Assembly: GCF_000384655.1 (NCBI RefSeq)
Contig: NZ_ARQI01000121.1
Location: forward strand, 1 to 64,000
Origin: Brachyspira innocens ATCC 29796
Lineage (GTDB): Bacteria; Spirochaetota; Brachyspiria; Brachyspirales; Brachyspiraceae
DNA: 64,000 nt
Reading direction: 5' to 3'
The position numbers were made by a program, and so were the translations under genes. Positions 36,047-44,565 of the stretch are shown here, one piece after another. The stretch's first letter is position 1, and the number at the start of each line of letters is the position of its first letter. The notes under the pieces were generated by a model that was not told the origin of the DNA, made no database searches, and saw only the letters and a program-made list of their open reading frames with translations.

Positions 36047-37129
36047 ATGAAAAAAGTAAATTTATGTTTATTAGGAGCTTCTGGTGCTGTTGGTCAGGAG
36101 ATGCTCAAAGTACTAGAAGAGAGAAAATTTCCAATTAATGAATTAAGATTGCTTGGAAACAGAGAAGCTGGAAAAAAAGTAGTATTCAATAAAAAAGAAT
36201 ACACAATAGAAAAAGTAACTAAAGATTCGTTTAACAATATGGATATTACATTAGTTGCTGTAGGTGCTGATTTGAGTAAAAAGCTTAGTCCTGAAGCAGT
36301 AAAGGCTGGAAGTATTGTTGTAGATAACAGCAGTGCTTTTAGAATGGATAAGAATGTTCCTTTGGTTGTTCCAGAGGTGAATCCTGATGATGTTAAATTA
36401 CACAAAGGTATAATATCTAATCCTAACTGTTCTACAATAATAGCTTTAGTAGCTTTAGCTCCGCTTCATAAGTTTGGTAAAATTAAACGTATTATAGCTT
36501 CTACTTATCAGGCTGTTTCTGGTGCTGGTAAAGAGGGTATGGAAGAGTTGGAACAGCAATTACAAGATTATGTTGCTGGAAACAAACTTAAAAACAGTAC
36601 TTTTAAATATCAAATACTTCATAACTTAATCCCTCAAATAGATTCATTTGATAAAAATGGATACACTAAAGAAGAGTTAAAAATGACTAATGAAGGTAGA
36701 AAAATCCTTCATGCACCTGATATGCAGATAAGCTGTACTTGTGTAAGAGTACCTGTTATAAGAAGTCATAGTGAAGCTATTACTATAGAAACAGAAAAGA
36801 AAATTACTGTAAAAAAAGCAAGAGATTTATTATCAAAAGCTAAAGGTGTTAAAGTAGTTGATGATCCAGAGAAGTTCAGATACCCTATGCCTTTAGATAC
36901 ATCAGATCAAGATGATATATTTGTAGGAAGAATAAGAGAAGATATCAGTGCTAAAAACTCATTAGTATTATGGTGTGCTGGAGACCAAATAAGAAAAGGA
37001 GCTGCTACAAATGCTGTTCAGATAGCAGAATTACTTTTACCAGAATTAGAAAAGAAAGGTGAAGAAGCTCCTGCTAAAAAAACTGCAGCAAAAAGAACTT
37101 GCGTAAGAAAAAAAGCAGCAAAAAAATAA
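36047..37129 (+). CDS. asd: Aspartate-semialdehyde dehydrogenase
   Basis: 360 residues. NADP-dependent reduction of aspartyl phosphate to aspartate semialdehyde, feeding diaminopimelate, threonine and methionine. The nucleotide motif LGASGAVGQEML lies at residues 9-20; the catalytic cysteine is C128 in SNPNCST; VPVIRSHSEAITIE carries later active-site residues. The enzyme core ends at about residue 338 (AVQIAELLLPELE); a 20-residue basic tail GEEAPAKKTAAKRTCVRKKA extends it, which is unusual for Asd. Single gene with its own terminator. Confidence 0.95.
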   Translation: MKKVNLCLLGASGAVGQEMLKVLEERKFPINELRLLGNREAGKKVVFNKKEYTIEKVTKDSFNNMDITLVAVGADLSKKLSPEAVKAGSIVVDNSSAFRMDKNVPLVVPEVNPDDVKLHKGIISNPNCSTIIALVALAPLHKFGKIKRIIASTYQAVSGAGKEGMEELEQQLQDYVAGNKLKNSTFKYQILHNLIPQIDSFDKNGYTKEELKMTNEGRKILHAPDMQISCTCVRVPVIRSHSEAITIETEKKITVKKARDLLSKAKGVKVVDDPEKFRYPMPLDTSDQDDIFVGRIREDISAKNSLVLWCAGDQIRKGAATNAVQIAELLLPELEKKGEEAPAKKTAAKRTCVRKKAAKK

Positions 37130-37153
37130 ATCATTAATATTTTTATTATATAG

Positions 37154-37191
37154 AGAGGGGTTTTTATTTTTTACAAAACTCCTCTTTTTTT
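37154..37191 (+). terminator. Terminator after asd
   Basis: AGAGGGGTTTT (37154-37164) and AAAACTCCTCT (37175-37185) form an 11-position stem with one G-U, followed by T7. Confidence 0.85.
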
Positions 37192-37294
37192 ATGTTTATA
37201 AGGCTTGATATTAATCTTAAAAAGCTCATTATCATCTAGTTTATACTTACTTTTTATTAGTGTACATTTATATTTTATAATATATAATATAATT

Positions 37295-38143
37295 ATGAAT
37301 ATTTATATTGATTTAAATTTATTATCAGATTTTGAAAAAGATAAGGATATATATAAGCTGATATTAGAATCACATCAAAAAAATACTAATTATTTTTATT
37401 CTCCAGCACATCTTTATGATTTAGATTCTGCTGGTTTAAAAGATAATGATCCGCAAAAAAGAATAGATAAATTATTATTTCTACAAAATATTGTTTCTAA
37501 TAATTATTTAGTTTTAGATAAAAAGTTAAATACCATCTTAAAAAGCAATAGTTCTCCAAATATATTTACATCAAACAAATATTATCCTGGTTATGCTCAA
37601 AAAAAATTATCCAACATTTTATCAAATAGAGATGCTATAATTGAATTACAAGGATTATTAAATTCTAATATACCAATAGATATATTAGAAAAAAATATAA
37701 AAAATCGTATGAATGATGAAGATTATAAAAAAGAAAGAAGAATTTTATTAGATAATAAAAAATATAGAATTAAGTTAAATAATTTTAAATTTCATATACA
37801 AGATAGATTAAAAATATTGAAAAAAGAAAAATCATTATTTGATATAATTGAATTTTCTTACGATGATATGGATTATATAGAAGATATTGAAATAATTATA
37901 AAAGAGATACTCATCAATAAAGAACTATCTGTCAAAAAATTAAAATTTATAGATAATGTAAAAAATACAGATTCAGATTTTATGCATTGTTTTTTTGCTA
38001 CTTATTGTGATTATTTTGTTACTAGGGATAGGATATTATTCGCAAAATCATCCTTTATATACAAATTTTTAAATGAAGAAATGAAAATAGATATAAGAAC
38101 TAAAGTAATTACATTAGATGAGTTTTTAGAGTTAATTAAATAA
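37295..38143 (+). CDS. PIN-like domain protein, putative ribonuclease
   Basis: About 282 residues. The N-terminus MNIYIDLNLLSDF and the C-terminus HCFFATYCDYFVTRDRILFA then VITLDEFLELI have the look of the first and last strands of a PIN domain, with Asp residues in the usual metal-binding places (YID, FAT-CDY, TRD). A long helical, Lys-rich insertion (about residues 60-230) separates them. I chose ATG 37295 because the fold starts there. TATAAT lies 7 bases before it, so a leaderless transcript is possible. Partner antitoxin not seen. Moderate certainty for the fold, none for the target. Confidence 0.6.
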   Translation: MNIYIDLNLLSDFEKDKDIYKLILESHQKNTNYFYSPAHLYDLDSAGLKDNDPQKRIDKLLFLQNIVSNNYLVLDKKLNTILKSNSSPNIFTSNKYYPGYAQKKLSNILSNRDAIIELQGLLNSNIPIDILEKNIKNRMNDEDYKKERRILLDNKKYRIKLNNFKFHIQDRLKILKKEKSLFDIIEFSYDDMDYIEDIEIIIKEILINKELSVKKLKFIDNVKNTDSDFMHCFFATYCDYFVTRDRILFAKSSFIYKFLNEEMKIDIRTKVITLDEFLELIK

Positions 38144-38154
38144 TATGATATATT

Positions 38155-38408
38155 AATAATTTTAAATTTTGTTATTAAAAAATAAATTTTATTTTTTAAT
38201 ATATGGGGCTTTGCCCCACACCCCACTTCTTTTGGTGCCCCAAAGAAGCAAAATGGCTATATTTTGCTTAAATTAATAATCTATTTTACATGTAAAACAA
38301 TTTTAGTATGATTTAGTATTAATTTTATACTTGCACTTTTTGGTTATTTTTGCGGTGGGAAAAAGAACAATTAAAAAAATTGACAAACTTAAAAATTTTT
38401 AGTATATA
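38155..38408. repeat. Family B dispersed repeat before dppA
   Basis: Left part AATAATTTTAAATTTTGTTA is a degenerate end; the right end is TTGACAAACTTAAAAATTTT then TAGTATATA (38380-38408). The core at 38203-38265 is GGGGCTTTGCCCCACACCCC, ACTTCTTTTGGTGCCCCAAA then GAAGCAAAATGGCTATATTT. A TGCGGTGGGAAAAAGAACA remnant follows near 38350. Confidence 0.8.
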
Positions 38409-38579
38409 AAATAGTTTTCAAATATTTAATTATTAAAATTAAACTTTTATAGTTAGTATATGTTTATTAAAAAATACTACAAAAAAATAAAAATCAATAA
38501 TTAATATATTGAATAAAATCAGAAATATAATATAGTTTTTAATCATTAAAAATAAATTTTTAAATGTTAGAGGAATTAT

Positions 38580-39386
38580 ATGAAAGTTTTTATTAGTGCA
38601 GATATTGAGGGAATTACTACAACTACACAATGGCCTGATACGGATGCAGGAAGTTTAACTTATAAAGAGCATACCCTGCAAATGACTAAAGAGGTTAATG
38701 CAGCATGCGAGGGAGCTATTGAGGCTGGTGCTAAAGAAATATTTGTAAAAGATGCACATGACTCTGCTATGAATATAGATCAAACAGCTTTGCCCGAATG
38801 CGTTAAGATACATAGAAGATGGAGCGGAGATCCTTATTCTATGGTAGAAGGTATTGATGAGAGCTTTGATGCAGCTATGTTTATTGGGTATCATAATGCA
38901 GCTTCTATTGGAAATAATCCGCTTTCGCATACCATGAATACCAGAAATGTATATGTTAAACTTAATGAAGTTCTTGCAAGCGAGTTTATGTTTTTCAGTT
39001 ATGCAGCAGCTTATAGGAAAGTACCTACAGTATTTTTGTCTGGTGATAAAGGATTATGCGAAGAGGCTATGAAGATGAATCCTAATCACCCTAATTTGAT
39101 AACACTTCCTGTAAAAGAGGGTATAGGCTATTCTACTATTAATTATTCTCCAAATTTAATGGTAAAGATGATTAAAGAGAAAACTAAAGAGGCATTAAGT
39201 CTGGATTTTAAGGGTAAATTATTAAAACTACCTAATCATTTTAAACTTGAAGTTTGCTATAAAGAACATGGTTATGCTCATAAAGTGTCATTTTATCCTA
39301 ATGCTAAAAAAATTAATGATACTACTGTAGTTTTTGAAAATAATGATTATTATGAGATATTAAGAGCCTTGAAATTTATATTATAA
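38580..39386 (+). CDS. dppA: DppA-type D-aminopeptidase (M55 family)
   Basis: 268 residues. Zinc peptidase that removes N-terminal D-amino acids from short peptides, forming a decameric ring in Bacillus DppA. The metal ligands start at D8 and E10 in ISADIEGITT, with KDAHDSAMN near 60 and FIGYHNAAS near 102; HTMNTRNVYVKLN carries family residues. AGAGGAA lies 6 bases before ATG. In Bacillus it is linked to a dipeptide transporter; here it stands alone with its own terminator and may serve cell-wall peptide recycling. Confidence 0.92.
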   Translation: MKVFISADIEGITTTTQWPDTDAGSLTYKEHTLQMTKEVNAACEGAIEAGAKEIFVKDAHDSAMNIDQTALPECVKIHRRWSGDPYSMVEGIDESFDAAMFIGYHNAASIGNNPLSHTMNTRNVYVKLNEVLASEFMFFSYAAAYRKVPTVFLSGDKGLCEEAMKMNPNHPNLITLPVKEGIGYSTINYSPNLMVKMIKEKTKEALSLDFKGKLLKLPNHFKLEVCYKEHGYAHKVSFYPNAKKINDTTVVFENNDYYEILRALKFIL

Positions 39387-39417
39387 ATTTTATAATATAA
39401 TAGTCCGATAACTTATG

Positions 39418-39462
39418 AAAGCCTTCTTAAAAAATAAGTCTTTTTAAGGAGGCTTTTTTATT
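39418..39462 (+). terminator. Terminator after dppA
   Basis: AAAGCCTTCTTAAAAA and TTTTTAAGGAGGCTTTTT form a long stem with a small internal mismatch around ATAAGTC, followed by T. It lies about 32 bases after the dppA stop. Confidence 0.8.
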
Positions 39463-39496
39463 ATCAAGAATTTTTAAATCATTTATGGGAAACACT

Positions 39497-39997
39497 ATGC
39501 CAGAGATTTGGGATGTTTATAATAGAAATAAGAAAAAAACAGGACGTATTCATCAGAGGGGACTTCCTTTAAGAAAAAATGAGTATCATATAGTTATACA
39601 TGCTTGGGTGGTAAACAGTAATGATGAAGTTATAATGACTAAAAGACACAAAAGTAAAAAAATATGTCCTAATAAATGGGAGTGTACCGAAGGCTCTATA
39701 CTTTCTGGAGAAAACAGTATTGAAGGAGCTGTAAGAGAGCTTAAAGAAGAGATTGGCTTGTCATTTGAAAAAGAGGAAGGTATATTTTTAACTTCTTTTA
39801 TACTTGAACGTTCAAAAACTATAATAGATGCATTTATGTTTAGAAGAGATGTAAAATTAGAAGATTTAGTTTTGCAGGAAAATGAAGTAAGTGAAGCTAT
39901 GATAGTTAACAGAGAAAAATATTTTGAGATGTGCCAAAACAAAAAAATTATCTCTTCTATAAGATATTTTTATGATATTTATGATAAACTTAAATAA
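39497..39997 (+). CDS. Nudix hydrolase
   Basis: 166 residues from the ATG at 39497 (MPEIWDVYNRNKKKTGRIHQ); an ATG 12 bases earlier is also possible. The Nudix box is GSILSGENSIEGAVRELKEE then IGL near residue 85, fully consistent with Gx5Ex7REUxEExGU. The N-terminal WDVYN..KKTGRIHQRG pattern is that of IDI/YfcD-like Nudix proteins. Substrate not predictable. The next gene begins 19 bases later on the same strand, so the two may form a small operon. Confidence 0.88.
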   Translation: MPEIWDVYNRNKKKTGRIHQRGLPLRKNEYHIVIHAWVVNSNDEVIMTKRHKSKKICPNKWECTEGSILSGENSIEGAVRELKEEIGLSFEKEEGIFLTSFILERSKTIIDAFMFRRDVKLEDLVLQENEVSEAMIVNREKYFEMCQNKKIISSIRYFYDIYDKLK

Positions 39998-40016
39998 TTT
40001 TTTAGGAGAATAAAAA

Positions 40017-40430
40017 ATGCAGTATGTGAAGTTTGGAAGCAGAAGGGGAAATGAAGGAGAGATAAAACTTCTTGATATATTTTATAATCATAATATAGTG
40101 TTTGCTGAAGTGAAAGCTGGAGCTCAAAAAGTAAAGGAGAAGAAGTTTTTAAAAGGCACAAAAATAATGATAGCAGACGGACTTACTACAGTTGCCGTTG
40201 CTATTGCCAAAAGTGATTCTGATTCTTTAGATAAATTTAATATTAAGTTTAATAAAAATGAAATAGAGAGAGTAAATATTTCAGATTGGGTAATAGCAGC
40301 GAAAGTAAAAATATATAAACTTAAAGAAGAAGATTATTTTCCTGCTACTATAGGCAAATTTTATCATATAAAAAATAAAGACAAAATAAAATTAATAGAT
40401 GAGCTTATTGAAAAATATTCAAAAGATTAA
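40017..40430 (+). CDS. Uncharacterised 137-residue protein
   Basis: Small soluble protein, 137 residues, with no signal peptide or membrane segment. It has a basic N-terminal half (YVKFGSRRGNEGEIKLLDIF, AGAQKVKEKKFLKGTKIMIA) and an acidic/basic C-terminus ending LIDELIEKYSKD. No family recognised. TTAGGAGAATAAAA precedes ATG, a good ribosome site. It follows the Nudix gene after 19 bases. Confidence 0.75.
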   Translation: MQYVKFGSRRGNEGEIKLLDIFYNHNIVFAEVKAGAQKVKEKKFLKGTKIMIADGLTTVAVAIAKSDSDSLDKFNIKFNKNEIERVNISDWVIAAKVKIYKLKEEDYFPATIGKFYHIKNKDKIKLIDELIEKYSKD

Positions 40431-40438
40431 ATATGTTT

Positions 40439-40522
40439 TTATTCTTTTTTTCCTTTGATTTTCTCTATTAAACTAACTATTGCAAATATAATCAGCCCGA
40501 TTATACAGCTAATTCCTCACAT
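40439..40522 (-). pseudogene. Possible remnant of a very small membrane-protein gene
   Basis: On the minus strand, CGGAG is followed after 11 bases by ATG TGA, and the codons after that TGA read GISCIIGLIIFAIVSLIEKI then KGKKE and stop, a typical single-helix micro-protein with a basic end. The second-codon stop, or a one-base shift near it, would prevent normal translation. It could be a broken gene or chance. Confidence 0.25.
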
Positions 40523-40622
40523 ATATAAAATAACTCCGTACTTGTATTTTATTGTATTATACCCTAGTGTAGTATAATGTCAATAGTGCTGGAATTATAA
40601 TGTTTTTATATATAATCAATAA

Positions 40623-41039
40623 TCATTCGCCTATGATTTTTATTAATACTCTTTTTAATCTTTTTCCGTCATATTCTCCGTAAAAAATTTGCTCCCAAGT
40701 TCCGAAATCTAATTTTCCATCTGTAACAGCTACAACAACCTCTCTTCCCATTAATTGTCTTTTCATGTGAGCATCAGCATTATCTTCATATCCATTATGT
40801 TTATACTGACTATGAGGTTTTTCTGGGGCTAATTTTTCAAGCCAAACTTCAAAATCATTATGAAGTCCGCTTTCATCATCATTTATAAATACGCTTGCTG
40901 TTATATTCATAGCATTGCATAATATTAGTCCTTCTTTTATACCGCTTTCATCTAAACATTTTTGCACTTCTGGTGTTATATTAATGTATCCCCTTCTTTT
41001 AGGATAATTGATTTCTAATACTTTTCTATAAGATTTCAT
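40623..41039 (-). CDS. yjbQ: YjbQ family protein (UPF0047)
   Basis: 138 residues. Family traits include [40 protein letters not shown], the [20 protein letters not shown] segment and [14 protein letters not shown] near the end. YjbQ proteins form trimers; the E. coli member shows weak thiamine-phosphate synthase activity and the true role is uncertain. GGAG precedes ATG by about 7 bases. It lies 42 bases downstream of the peptidase-like gene on the same strand. Confidence 0.92.
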   Translation of the reverse strand: MKSYRKVLEINYPKRRGYINITPEVQKCLDESGIKEGLILCNAMNITASVFINDDESGLHNDFEVWLEKLAPEKPHSQYKHNGYEDNADAHMKRQLMGREVVVAVTDGKLDFGTWEQIFYGEYDGKRLKRVLIKIIGE

Positions 41040-41081
41040 TATTTTTCTCCAAATTATATTTTTTATGTTTTGAATTAAATA

Positions 41082-42332
41082 TTATTCCATACCGTATATT
41101 TTTAAGAATTCGCTTAATATAGTATGCATAATTATTCTTTTTTTATCATAATCTAAATTTCTAGTTAATTCTATTCCGAAAGATTCTATATTTTTTTTAG
41201 CGGCATAATATGTTATAGTAGTAGGCATAGGATAATACATTTGTCTGAATTTAAATTTCATAGGCTCTATTCTTGAATTAATATTATTAAGCACACTCAC
41301 AACTTTATCATCTAATTTTCTGCTGTCATATATAATAGAATCTCCGAAAAACTCTTTAAATCCGTTTCCCTCATGAAGAGTAAGCACTACATCTATATCA
41401 TATTCATCAAGCATTTTCATGTACTCTTTAGCTAATTTATCAGTATCGGTTCTGCTTACTTTTTTGTCAAAGAATCTGTTATTAATATCCTGTCCCTCTA
41501 TTGCCCTAGTATTTTTTCTGTATGCTTCAGGTACAGCAATAGGTACTATAGTAAGGCTTCCTTTTTTTATAGGCATATTAATTCTTTCCATAGCAACATC
41601 AGTTCCTACTCTTTCGCTTCCATGCGGAACTATCAAAAATATATTAGGTCCTTTTTCAGGGTGAACTACTCTATATATTGTGTTTTCGTTTTTTGTTCCT
41701 TCCATTATTTTGAAATTGTATCTGTCTATATCTTCATTGAGATGGCTTGCTACTTCCATTTCTAATTGTCTTGATACGCTTTCTATTAACGATTTTTCAT
41801 TTTCTGTTGTTCTGTATGGTCCGTCAAGAATAGGTATTATAGAAGTTTTATGATTAGGCTCTAAAAAATAACTTACACCTAAAGATGATGAAGGTGTTAT
41901 TTTTACAGCATTATTATATGTTATTACTGATATTTTATCATCATATGCTACAACAGCAAATGATTTTCCTTTAAAGTCATATCCTCTATTGTCTTTTGTT
42001 ATAGTCATTTGTATATCATCATTATGTTTGCTTTTTATATACATGTATCCAGAATGCAAAGTAAAATTGTTGCTTTCGTATGTTAATTTTGAACTCGGCA
42101 TAAGTATAATAGATTTCTCTCCGTTATCCATTACCAAATATGATTCTTCTTTTGTAGATATTGAAAAATAATCGTCTGGAAAACTTTTCTTAACATCTAT
42201 ATCAGCATGCTCTTCATTAACTATTACAGATGCTTCTCCCTGTCTTGATATTACTTTGAAACTATTAGCAAATAGTAAATTGCTTAATGTTATCATAAAA
42301 GAGTATATTAATATGTATTTAATAATTTTCAT
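41082..42332 (-). CDS. Exported FecR-like / M14-M99-type metallocarboxypeptidase fusion
   Basis: 416 residues with a Sec signal (MKIIKYILIYSFMITLSNLL then FANS). Residues about 25-165 look like a FecR-type beta domain (VISRQGEASVIVNEE.. GYMYIKSKHN). The rest resembles M14/M99 carboxypeptidases: metal ligands H237 and E240 in IVPHGSERVG, NNRFF near 285, H320 in LTLHEGNGF, and the catalytic-type glutamate E388 in SFGIELT. M99 includes Csd4, the peptidoglycan peptidase that sets helical cell shape, so a murein role in a spiral cell is an attractive but untested guess. Confidence 0.75.
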   Translation of the reverse strand: MKIIKYILIYSFMITLSNLLFANSFKVISRQGEASVIVNEEHADIDVKKSFPDDYFSISTKEESYLVMDNGEKSIILMPSSKLTYESNNFTLHSGYMYIKSKHNDDIQMTITKDNRGYDFKGKSFAVVAYDDKISVITYNNAVKITPSSSLGVSYFLEPNHKTSIIPILDGPYRTTENEKSLIESVSRQLEMEVASHLNEDIDRYNFKIMEGTKNENTIYRVVHPEKGPNIFLIVPHGSERVGTDVAMERINMPIKKGSLTIVPIAVPEAYRKNTRAIEGQDINNRFFDKKVSRTDTDKLAKEYMKMLDEYDIDVVLTLHEGNGFKEFFGDSIIYDSRKLDDKVVSVLNNINSRIEPMKFKFRQMYYPMPTTITYYAAKKNIESFGIELTRNLDYDKKRIIMHTILSEFLKIYGME

Positions 42333-42617
42333 AGTAAAAGCCGTTATATTTAAAATATCGTTTTAATTGTCGAATTAATAGAAAAATGCTTTAAATAAAA
42401 AAGTTTTGTAAAAAAATATGATTATATATTCTGTAAATATCAAAAATATGCTCTATTTATGCTAGTTCAATTATGTAAATATCAAGAAATTAAGTTCTTC
42501 AAGACTTTTTCTTTACATTGTTTTTACAAATATATCAAAAATATGTAGTATATGTATAAAATATATCGATATTATTCTATATTTGTAAATATTTTGTAAA
42601 ATAATTGTAAAATAATA

Positions 42618-42645
42618 TTGCAAAAAATACGCTCTCTGCTATAAT
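42618..42645 (+). promoter_or_regulatory. Promoter of the 126-residue PepSY-like gene
   Basis: TTGCAA (42618-42623) and TATAAT (42640-42645) separated by 16 bases, followed by a leader with AAGGAG 6 bases before the ATG at 42690. The 230 bases before it are AT-rich without other recognised features. Confidence 0.55.
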
Positions 42646-42689
42646 AATAAATGTAAAGAGATTTTACAATAACCGTTAAGGAGATACAA

Positions 42690-43070
42690 ATGACTAATAA
42701 TTTAAAACTTTTTATAAAAATAACACCTAGTAAGCTTCCAGAAAATATAAGAAATTTTATAGCTCTTAATTACAGTAAAGCAAAAATAGTTTATATTGAT
42801 AAAGTTAAAGATGAATACGAAATAAAATTGAGCAATGGAATATATATTAACTTTGATAAAAATGGTTCTTGGAATTATATAAGCAGCGATGATAAATTAT
42901 CTGAAAATATACTTCCTAAAAATATAGCACATAAAGTAAAAAGCATAATGAAAAAATATAAAAATACCTATGTATTTGAAATTAATAGAAGAATAGAGTT
43001 TTACAGAATAAGATTAACTAATTCATTAGAATTACGTATAAGACATAATGGTGAAATACTACTTGCATAA
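42690..43070 (+). CDS. Cytoplasmic PepSY-like (DUF2874-type) paralogue
   Basis: 126 residues, two PepSY-like half units: ITPSKLPENIRNFIALNYSK with IKLSNGIYINFDKNGSWNYI, and LSENILPKNIAHKVKSIMKK with IRLTNSLELRIRHNGEILLA. The layout and the L-P-x-x-I/V spacing match the secreted proteins at 34532-35432, but there is no signal peptide, so this copy should stay in the cytoplasm unless the start is wrong. It has its own promoter and terminator. Confidence 0.75.
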   Translation: MTNNLKLFIKITPSKLPENIRNFIALNYSKAKIVYIDKVKDEYEIKLSNGIYINFDKNGSWNYISSDDKLSENILPKNIAHKVKSIMKKYKNTYVFEINRRIEFYRIRLTNSLELRIRHNGEILLA

Positions 43071-43104
43071 TTTTATTATTGTATCTCTTTAAGTTTTTTA
43101 TTAT

Positions 43105-43140
43105 AAAGGTCTGAGTTCTTTAGAGGATTCAGACCTTTTT
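43105..43140 (+). terminator. Terminator after the cytoplasmic PepSY-like gene
   Basis: AAAGGTCTGA (43105-43114) and TCAGACCTTT (43129-43138) are a perfect 10-pair stem followed by T. Confidence 0.85.
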
Positions 43141-43354
43141 ATTATCAAATATAACACAAAAAATCATCTGCTATTTCAAATATGTAAAAAATATATATAG
43201 ATATACTTCAATTATTATAATTTTTTATAAAAGATATATAATTGTAAAATATAATTGCCTAATAATATTTTTTATTAAATAATCATGATAGATGATATTT
43301 ATTTAATATGATAGTATTATAATCAAATTAAAGTTGTAAGAGGAATAAAATATT

Positions 43355-44206
43355 ATGATAAAAAAAACAATCTATATTTCGGCATTTGTATTTTTATTAA
43401 TGACAGTAAGCTGCAGCAAAAAAAACAATAATACCACTAATCCAATTCTTGAAGAAACAAAATACACAGTTAAAGGTATTGACAGTAAATACGATGCTGT
43501 TTGGAAATTTTTTAATGCTGATGAAAAAGGAGCAGAAGCTGTAGATGTTTCTATATCTGACGGCGGAGTTAATAATTTAGTAATTTCTAATAAATCAGAA
43601 AAAGTGAGTTTTTCAAAAGACAGTATTTACAGCTGCGAGAAAGAGGAAAGTAATATATATTATCAAAGGTATTTCGGATATATTATAAGTGATGGAAAAT
43701 GGGTAGGCGAGATTCATTTCCCAATTTATGATGAAACAGTTGGTTATGTTTATATAAAAAATAGAACAACTTCAGATATAATTTGCGGAATTATAGATAA
43801 AGCACCAGGAGAAAAAAATGGAATAGATTCACATTTCTATGGAACAAGAGTTAATACAGATAAAAACGGATTAAAAAGAACTTTAGATATAAATGAAAAA
43901 TTTGTTACATATTCTGAAAATGATCAAGTAAAGGTAAAAATACCTTCTGTTTTCTTTGAAGGAAGCTGGAGTAGTGTAGGGCAAATAGATGAGTATACAA
44001 TATTTCAAGGTCTTTTATATGATGGCATTTGGATAAAAAGCCATGATAATGATGCAAGTATATTGCCTAATTTATATTTCTTATATGCTGATTATAACCG
44101 TAAACTTGATATAAAATTAAGATATGATAATGTGCCTATTTCAGCTAAATATATAGAAAAAGAAACTATAATATCTCCAGATAATATTCAATATTCAAAA
44201 CGTTAA
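43355..44206 (+). CDS. Lipoprotein, unrecognised
   Basis: 283 residues. Signal MIKKTIYISAFVFLLMTVSC with the lipobox cysteine at residue 20, then a Ser/Lys/Asn-rich linker and a beta-rich body (GIDSKYDAVWKFFNADEKG, YVYIKNRTTSDIICGIIDKA). No known family recognised. AGAGGAA lies 11 bases before ATG. A strong terminator follows, so it is monocistronic. The next feature is the flaB leader, 320 bases on; nothing links the two functionally. Confidence 0.78.
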   Translation: MIKKTIYISAFVFLLMTVSCSKKNNNTTNPILEETKYTVKGIDSKYDAVWKFFNADEKGAEAVDVSISDGGVNNLVISNKSEKVSFSKDSIYSCEKEESNIYYQRYFGYIISDGKWVGEIHFPIYDETVGYVYIKNRTTSDIICGIIDKAPGEKNGIDSHFYGTRVNTDKNGLKRTLDINEKFVTYSENDQVKVKIPSVFFEGSWSSVGQIDEYTIFQGLLYDGIWIKSHDNDASILPNLYFLYADYNRKLDIKLRYDNVPISAKYIEKETIISPDNIQYSKR

Positions 44207-44247
44207 AAAATAAATATAATAAATAATTGATAAAATATAATGATTGT

Positions 44248-44276
44248 GCAGGCCCTTAAATAGGGTCTGCTTTTTT
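44248..44276 (+). terminator. Terminator after the 283-residue lipoprotein
   Basis: GCAGGCCCT (44248-44256) and AGGGTCTGC (44262-44270) form a 9-pair stem with one G-U, followed by T6. Confidence 0.85.
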
Positions 44277-44531
44277 ATTGTGAGAGTTTTCAAATTTTTT
44301 TCATTTAATTTTTATTAAAATCATCTTTTTGGCTAAAGTTTTTATATAAAAAAATAATGTTTATAAGAAAATTAACTTGAATTTTTAATATTCATAATGA
44401 TTTTTTATATAATTAAAAACAAAATTTCTAAAAAATAGAGTTCTTAAATACGTTTCTCACATAAAAAATGTATAAAACGTAGTAAATAATCTTAATTTTA
44501 AAATTTTTTAAGAAAAAAAAGAAAAAAATGC

Positions 44532-44559
44532 TAAACCAAATTAAACTTTATGCCGAGAA
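44532..44559 (+). promoter_or_regulatory. Candidate sigma-28 (FliA) promoter of flaB
   Basis: TAAA (44532-44535) and GCCGAGAA (44552-44559) are separated by 16 bases, close to the FliA pattern TAAA-N15-GCCGATAA. It lies about 255 bases before the flaB start, which implies a long untranslated leader. No strong sigma-70 pair is closer. Confidence 0.55.
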
Positions 44560-44565
44560 GACCGA

